From NCBI GenBank assembly GCA_018813725.1, contig JAHJBD010000112.1, forward strand, positions 1 to 8,588: a stretch of DNA of 8,588 nt, given 5' to 3'. A program made the position numbers and the translations under genes. The notes beneath the pieces were generated by a model. The model had not been told where the DNA came from. It saw nothing but the letters and a program-made list of their open reading frames with translations, and searched no databases. Every line of letters begins with the position of its first letter. The first letter of the stretch is position 1. This DNA comes from Nanobdellota archaeon (GTDB taxonomy: Archaea; Nanobdellota; Nanobdellia; Woesearchaeales; JAHJBD01). Below, in pieces: positions 5,547-8,588 of this stretch.

Positions 5547-6119
5547 ATGGCAGAAGAAGGTAAAAAAGTCAGGTTCAGGACAATCCTTGAGGTATTGGGG
5601 AAGCCAAAAGAGCATGTTGAGAAAGCTATCAAGGAATATGTGGAAGACATAAGGAGCAATCCTAATTATCTTATAATCAAGGAAGAGTTCTCAAAACCTA
5701 AAGAACAGGAAAAGATGTGGAGCGTTTTTGCAGAACTTGAGATGGTAGTAAAAGATGTACAGGAACTGTTTGGGTTCTGTTTTAGCTATATGCCTTCCTC
5801 TATCGAGATCCTTAAGCCTGATGAGGTAACTTTTAGCAACCTTGATGTTACAGGTGTCCTTAATGACCTGCAGGCAAAACTCCACGGCCTGGATTCGACC
5901 ATCAAAAGATTTAGGGCGGAGAATGGTTTTCTTAAGAGAAATTTTAAGACAACCATAACCAATTTTGTATCTGTTGTTCTTTCTGTAAAAGGCCAATTAA
6001 CCATCGATGACCTGTCAAAGTTCAGCGGAGTAATCAGTGAGGAATTGGACGGATTGCTTAAAGAGATGCTAAAAGAAGGAAAAATTAAAAAAGAAGAAGA
6101 TTTCTATTGCCTTCCATGA
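5547..6119 (+). CDS. Helical protein with possible C-terminal winged helix, coupled to scpB
   Basis: The 190-residue product starts at ATG 5547, 27 nt after a TATA box. The N-terminal part (8-45, FRTILEVLGKPKEHVEKAIKEYVEDI) and the middle (55-130) are helical, with a distinctive FCFSYMPSSIEILKPDE segment (77-93) and VLNDLQAKLHGLD (104-116). Residues 136-190 read like a winged helix: a helix (NFVSVVLSVKGQ), LTIDDLSKFSGVISEELDGLLKEML, then KEGKIKKEEDFYCLP as the wing. It is not ScpA: I see no kleisin N-terminal signature. The scpB ATG lies inside its stop codon (4-nt overlap, ATGA), so the two are probably translated together in a fixed ratio. I regard it as a candidate partner of ScpB or the SMC complex; this is inference from gene order. 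Family name not recognised. Confidence 0.88.
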   Translation: MAEEGKKVRFRTILEVLGKPKEHVEKAIKEYVEDIRSNPNYLIIKEEFSKPKEQEKMWSVFAELEMVVKDVQELFGFCFSYMPSSIEILKPDEVTFSNLDVTGVLNDLQAKLHGLDSTIKRFRAENGFLKRNFKTTITNFVSVVLSVKGQLTIDDLSKFSGVISEELDGLLKEMLKEGKIKKEEDFYCLP

Positions 6120-7168
6120 TTGATTTGAAAGGTAAGATCGAGGCTTTGCTGTTCTCGTCTGGCAGAAGAATGTCTGTTGAAGAGCTTGGTAATCTTCTGA
6201 GAGTGGAGTCTGATGCTTTGGTTCCTGCTCTTGAGGAGCTGAGAAACGACTATGCTGCGCGGCAGTCAGCATTGACAGTAGTTAACGATGGGCCATTTTG
6301 GAAGATCACTCACCAGCCTAGCTATCTTGAGCTTGTAAAGAAGATCGTCTCAAAGACTGAACTTAGTAAGACGCTTATGGAAACATTGGCTGTAATTGCT
6401 TTTAAATATCCAATCAAGCAAGCAGACCTGATAAGGATAAGGAGCAATAAAGCGTATGATCATCTAAGGGAGCTTGAGGAGCTTGGTTATGTCTCAAGGC
6501 AAAAGCATGGCCGTTCCAAGCTGATAAAGCTGACAGAAAAGTTCTTTGAATATTTTGACCTTAAGGAAGAAAATCTAAGGGATCAGTTTAGGGATTTTGA
6601 GAGCATAGCGCATAAGATAGAAGAAAAAGAAGATGAGATCAGGAAGATACGGGAAGAGCAGCGAAAACGGATGAAAGAAGATGCAAAGAAGAGGAAAGAG
6701 CAGCCAGAAGTTGATCTAGTTGATGATAAAGGGCAAGATGTTAAGCTTGCCATCGTAGATGTGCCCCAGGCACCTGAAGAGAAGAAAGGTGAAGGGCCAA
6801 AACCTGAAACTGAGATTGTAAAAGATGAGATGGGTAAGCTTGAGGTTGTTGACGAGCCTGAACCTGCTGAACCATCTCAAGATTATGAAGAGGATTATCC
6901 CAAAGAGGATATTGAAGTTCCGGAAGATGAGGTAGAAGATAGGGTGAGTGATGTTTATGGTTATTATAACCAAGAGGTTGGAGCAAAGGATCAGGCTGAA
7001 CAATATCCTGCTCAAGAAACTGCCCAGAAAGCTGATGAGACAAAGCTAGCAAAGAAAGAGGAGCCAGAAGAAGAAAAGATCCCTATCAAAGATCAGCCTG
7101 GGGCAGTTGACCTGATCGATGCTGAAGAGAATCCTGATAATGACGAAGAGGAGAAGGAAGAAGAATGA
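6116..7168 (+). CDS. scpB: SMC-Scp complex subunit ScpB with long acidic tail
   Basis: The start is ATG 6116, overlapping the previous stop by 4 nt; an in-frame TTG at 6107 is less likely. Residues 1-150 form the two winged helices of ScpB: IDLKGKIEALLFSSGRRMSVEEL, FWKITHQPSY, then the diagnostic TLMETLAVIAFKYPIKQADL, LRELEELGYVSRQKHGRSKL and TEKFFEYFDL. ScpB dimers bind the kleisin ScpA and regulate SMC, helping chromosome compaction and segregation. The core fits the family, but the protein is 350 residues where about 180-220 is usual. Residues 151-195 are a charged helix (KIREEQRKRMKEDAKKRKEQ), and 196-350 are Glu/Asp/Lys/Pro-rich and probably disordered, ending in EEEKEEE. No smc or scpA is in the window. 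The downstream zinc-ribbon gene starts inside its stop codon. Confidence 0.92.
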   Translation: MIDLKGKIEALLFSSGRRMSVEELGNLLRVESDALVPALEELRNDYAARQSALTVVNDGPFWKITHQPSYLELVKKIVSKTELSKTLMETLAVIAFKYPIKQADLIRIRSNKAYDHLRELEELGYVSRQKHGRSKLIKLTEKFFEYFDLKEENLRDQFRDFESIAHKIEEKEDEIRKIREEQRKRMKEDAKKRKEQPEVDLVDDKGQDVKLAIVDVPQAPEEKKGEGPKPETEIVKDEMGKLEVVDEPEPAEPSQDYEEDYPKEDIEVPEDEVEDRVSDVYGYYNQEVGAKDQAEQYPAQETAQKADETKLAKKEEPEEEKIPIKDQPGAVDLIDAEENPDNDEEEKEEE

Positions 7169-7308
7169 TGCTCCTTATCTGCCCTAAATGCAGGCATAAG
7201 ATGAAATATGGGTGCAGGGACGGAATTCTTAAAGGTAAGTCAAAGGTGTGTGTATATTGCGGTAAGAGTTTTTCTGTGTTAAATAATATTGTCAAGCAAA
7301 ATGTATGA
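7165..7308 (+). CDS. 47-residue zinc-ribbon protein between scpB and a helical protein
   Basis: A very short gene: ATG 7165 overlaps the scpB stop by 4 nt (ATGATG; a second in-frame ATG is at 7168), with a purine-rich GGAGAAGGAAG stretch just before it. It ends at TGA 7306-7308. The product has the two knuckles of a zinc ribbon, CPKC (residues 6-9) and CVYCGKSF (29-36), 19 residues apart between inner cysteines, with a basic middle (KMKYGCRDGILKGKSK). Four cysteines in this layout bind Zn in many archaeal small proteins that touch nucleic acid or other proteins. The extra C17 is not part of the pattern. The overlaps on both sides and the intact motif make it a real gene despite its size. Its role is unknown; a link to ScpB is inferred from coupling. 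Confidence 0.85.
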   Translation: MMLLICPKCRHKMKYGCRDGILKGKSKVCVYCGKSFSVLNNIVKQNV

Positions 7309-7882
7309 GATGCAAGAATTTGCAGATATGGCGGTAGCTGAGGTTGAGGAGTTTATTGACTTTGAAGGGCAGTTTGTGAAGCAGGAGCATGCACTGAAGG
7401 ATAGGCTGCAGTCTTGGGATTACATAATAATGCACATTGATGAGGGGCTGCCTGAAGGCCACCCTTTGCATAAGCTTTCTTTAAAGATGGCATCAAAGTT
7501 AGTTGAAATAAGCCATCTGGTCGAAGAAAGTGAATTGTCTGAGCTAAGGATTGAGGCAGAAGAAGAGCATATCAAGAAAAAGCTTGCTAGTGACCTTAAG
7601 CATAGGGATTGGAGAGCTGTAAGGCAAGCTGTATCGCTTGAAAAGGCTGATGAGACAAGAGTATTAAGGCTGCAAAAACATGAGATAAAGAAGCTGCATT
7701 CTTTGTTTGCACAGCTTGAGAGGATGATGAGATCCAGCAGGTTAAAGGAAGTATTTGAGACTGGCAATCATGAGACAGAAGAGGAACGCTATTTTCTGCA
7801 TATCTATCAATATGCGCATTTTTATGAGCAGTTTTTCTGGCACCTTTGGAAAAAAGAAGCCAAATTAGCAGCTAAAATATGA
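7301..7882 (+). CDS. All-helical protein, last gene of the scpB unit
   Basis: I take ATG 7301 (193 residues), which overlaps the zinc-ribbon gene by 8 nt. ATG 7310, directly after the zinc-ribbon stop, and TTG 7289 are alternatives; no clear ribosome binding site decides. The protein is Glu/Lys/Leu-rich, helical throughout, with a probable coiled coil at about residues 70-145 and an aromatic C-terminal helix (YFLHIYQYAHFYEQFFWHLWKKE, 164-186). No signal peptide or membrane segment is seen; the aromatic helix is amphipathic rather than a membrane span. Conserved-looking polar segments include EGLPEGHPLHKLS (48-60). It is the fourth member of the overlapping unit and should be made together with ScpB. 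Family not recognised. Confidence 0.85.
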   Translation: MYEMQEFADMAVAEVEEFIDFEGQFVKQEHALKDRLQSWDYIIMHIDEGLPEGHPLHKLSLKMASKLVEISHLVEESELSELRIEAEEEHIKKKLASDLKHRDWRAVRQAVSLEKADETRVLRLQKHEIKKLHSLFAQLERMMRSSRLKEVFETGNHETEEERYFLHIYQYAHFYEQFFWHLWKKEAKLAAKI

Positions 7883-7900
7883 ACCAAAATAACCATAACA

Positions 7901-7909
7901 TTTATAAAT
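7901..7909 (+). promoter_or_regulatory. TATA box of gyrA
   Basis: TTTATAAAT lies in the 77-bp gap after the scpB unit, centred about 55 nt before the gyrA ATG. Transcription should start near 7931 and give a leader of about 29 nt, unlike most promoters in this window. CGTGAA just before the ATG is at best a weak ribosome binding site. Confidence 0.5.
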
Positions 7910-7959
7910 AAAACAATTATTCTAATGCTTGTGGGAAAACCTAATTTCTCGACGTGAAA

Positions 7960-8588
7960 ATGGATGAAAATCAACCGGAAAAATCAACAGAAACTAATCA
8001 GGAAAATAAGCCTCGGCAAAGCATAATACCCAGGATCATTGAAGATGAGATGAGGCAGAGTTATGTAGATTATGCTATGTCGGTCATTGTTGGAAGGGCG
8101 CTGCCTGATGTGAGGGACGGCCTTAAACCTGTCCATAGAAGGATCCTCTTTGCTATGTATGATATGGGCATGCTCCATAATAAGCCATTTAAGAAGTCTG
8201 CGAGGATCGTTGGAGAAGTCTTAGGTAAATATCATCCGCATGGAGACAGCGCTGTATATGACTCCATGGTGCGTATTACCCAAGTTTTCTCTTTAAGGTA
8301 TCCTTTGGTCGCTGGCCAGGGTAATTTTGGCAGCATTGATGGCGACTCTCCGGCAGCTATGAGGTATACAGAAGCGAGGTTAAACAAACTGTCAGAAGAG
8401 CTGCTGGTTGATATTGATAAGGAAACAGTAGCTATGACTGATAACTTTGACGGCAGCTTAAAAGAGCCAACTGTGCTTCCATGCAAGTTTCCTAACCTTT
8501 TACTGAATGGTTCTTCTGGAATTGCCGTCGGTATGGCCACAAATATCCCGCCACATAACATGAATGAGATAGTTGACGGGCTTATACA
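7960..8588 (+). CDS. gyrA: DNA gyrase subunit A, N-terminal part (runs off the window)
   Basis: The frame is open from ATG 7960 to the window end, 209 codons, about a quarter of a usual GyrA. After a 22-residue polar leader, the type IIA topoisomerase breakage domain is unmistakable: SYVDYAMSVIVGRALPDVRD (34-53), GLKPVHRRIL, KKSARIVGEVLGKYHPHGD (78-96), QGNFGSIDGDSPAAMRYTEARL with catalytic Arg135-Tyr136, and NGSSGIAVGMATNIPPHN. With GyrB it introduces negative supercoils using ATP. Gyrase in archaea is known to be of bacterial origin. Ser97 and Asp101 match E. coli Ser83 and Asp87, the residues usually changed in quinolone resistance, so this site is of the sensitive type. gyrB is not upstream. 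An in-frame GTG at 7954 is a possible alternative start. ParC cannot be wholly excluded without the C-terminal GyrA box. Confidence 0.93.
   Translation, partial: MDENQPEKSTETNQENKPRQSIIPRIIEDEMRQSYVDYAMSVIVGRALPDVRDGLKPVHRRILFAMYDMGMLHNKPFKKSARIVGEVLGKYHPHGDSAVYDSMVRITQVFSLRYPLVAGQGNFGSIDGDSPAAMRYTEARLNKLSEELLVDIDKETVAMTDNFDGSLKEPTVLPCKFPNLLLNGSSGIAVGMATNIPPHNMNEIVDGLI

Noticed and set aside
5528..5549. ATG 5528 as an upstream start for the protein beginning at 5547
   Set aside because: It is out of frame with the protein and lies too close to the TATA box.
6716..7052. Two minus-strand open frames opposite the scpB tail
   Set aside because: They arise from the low-complexity GAA/GAT-rich acidic tail read backwards; no start signals or protein-like composition.
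7925..7957. Ten-codon frame just before gyrA that could be a leader peptide
   Set aside because: Its ATG lies only about 20 nt after the TATA centre, probably before the transcription start, and there is no ribosome binding site or adjoining attenuator fold.
8232..8561. Minus-strand open frame near the right end
   Set aside because: Lies opposite the strongly conserved gyrA breakage domain, so it is an antisense shadow.

Overview
The window looks like a piece of an archaeal chromosome, most likely from an uncultivated DPANN-type lineage (Woesearchaeota-like is my guess, not proven). The reasons are AT-rich TATA boxes placed about 25-27 nt before several start codons (leaderless transcripts), GGTGA-type ribosome binding sites inside one operon, many small lineage-specific helical proteins, exported lamin-tail/Cys-rich surface proteins rich in N-x-S/T sequons, and an archaeal-looking ScpB cluster next to a bacterial-type gyrA. 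No rRNA, tRNA or CRISPR array was seen.

Left part (1-1080, minus strand): a tightly packed operon of three small genes. The first (385-1080) is a proline-rich protein with a tandem GLFKKK repeat and a C-terminal helical domain. The second (159-380) is little more than that same helical domain. The third, cut by the window edge (1-150), starts with a weaker version of it. The operon diverges from amrS (1189-2184), the radical SAM enzyme of the AMMECR1/Memo/radical SAM set. After it comes a membrane-anchored protein with a Cys-rich stalk (2214-2933), which converges with a minus-strand coiled-coil gene (2936-3418), 2 bp apart.

Middle (3419-3718): the only long gene-free stretch. It holds a clear 166-bp non-autonomous mobile element (MITE-like) at 3470-3635, with 13-bp perfect terminal inverted repeats and a perfect 9-bp target duplication. 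Its interior is strongly palindromic and can fold in two mutually exclusive ways. It lies directly upstream of the promoter of the 2936-3418 gene. To its right is a 598-residue exported lamin-tail-domain protein (3719-5515) with a C-terminal membrane anchor and an unusual start.

Right part (5547-7882, plus strand): a four-gene, overlapping, probably co-translated unit: a helical protein with a possible C-terminal winged helix, scpB with a very long acidic tail, a 47-residue zinc-ribbon protein, and an all-helical protein. It is followed by its neighbour gyrA (7960 to the window end), which has its own promoter. The overlaps suggest the three unknown proteins work with ScpB in chromosome organisation. 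This is the best candidate for an undescribed system here, together with the three-paralogue operon on the left.
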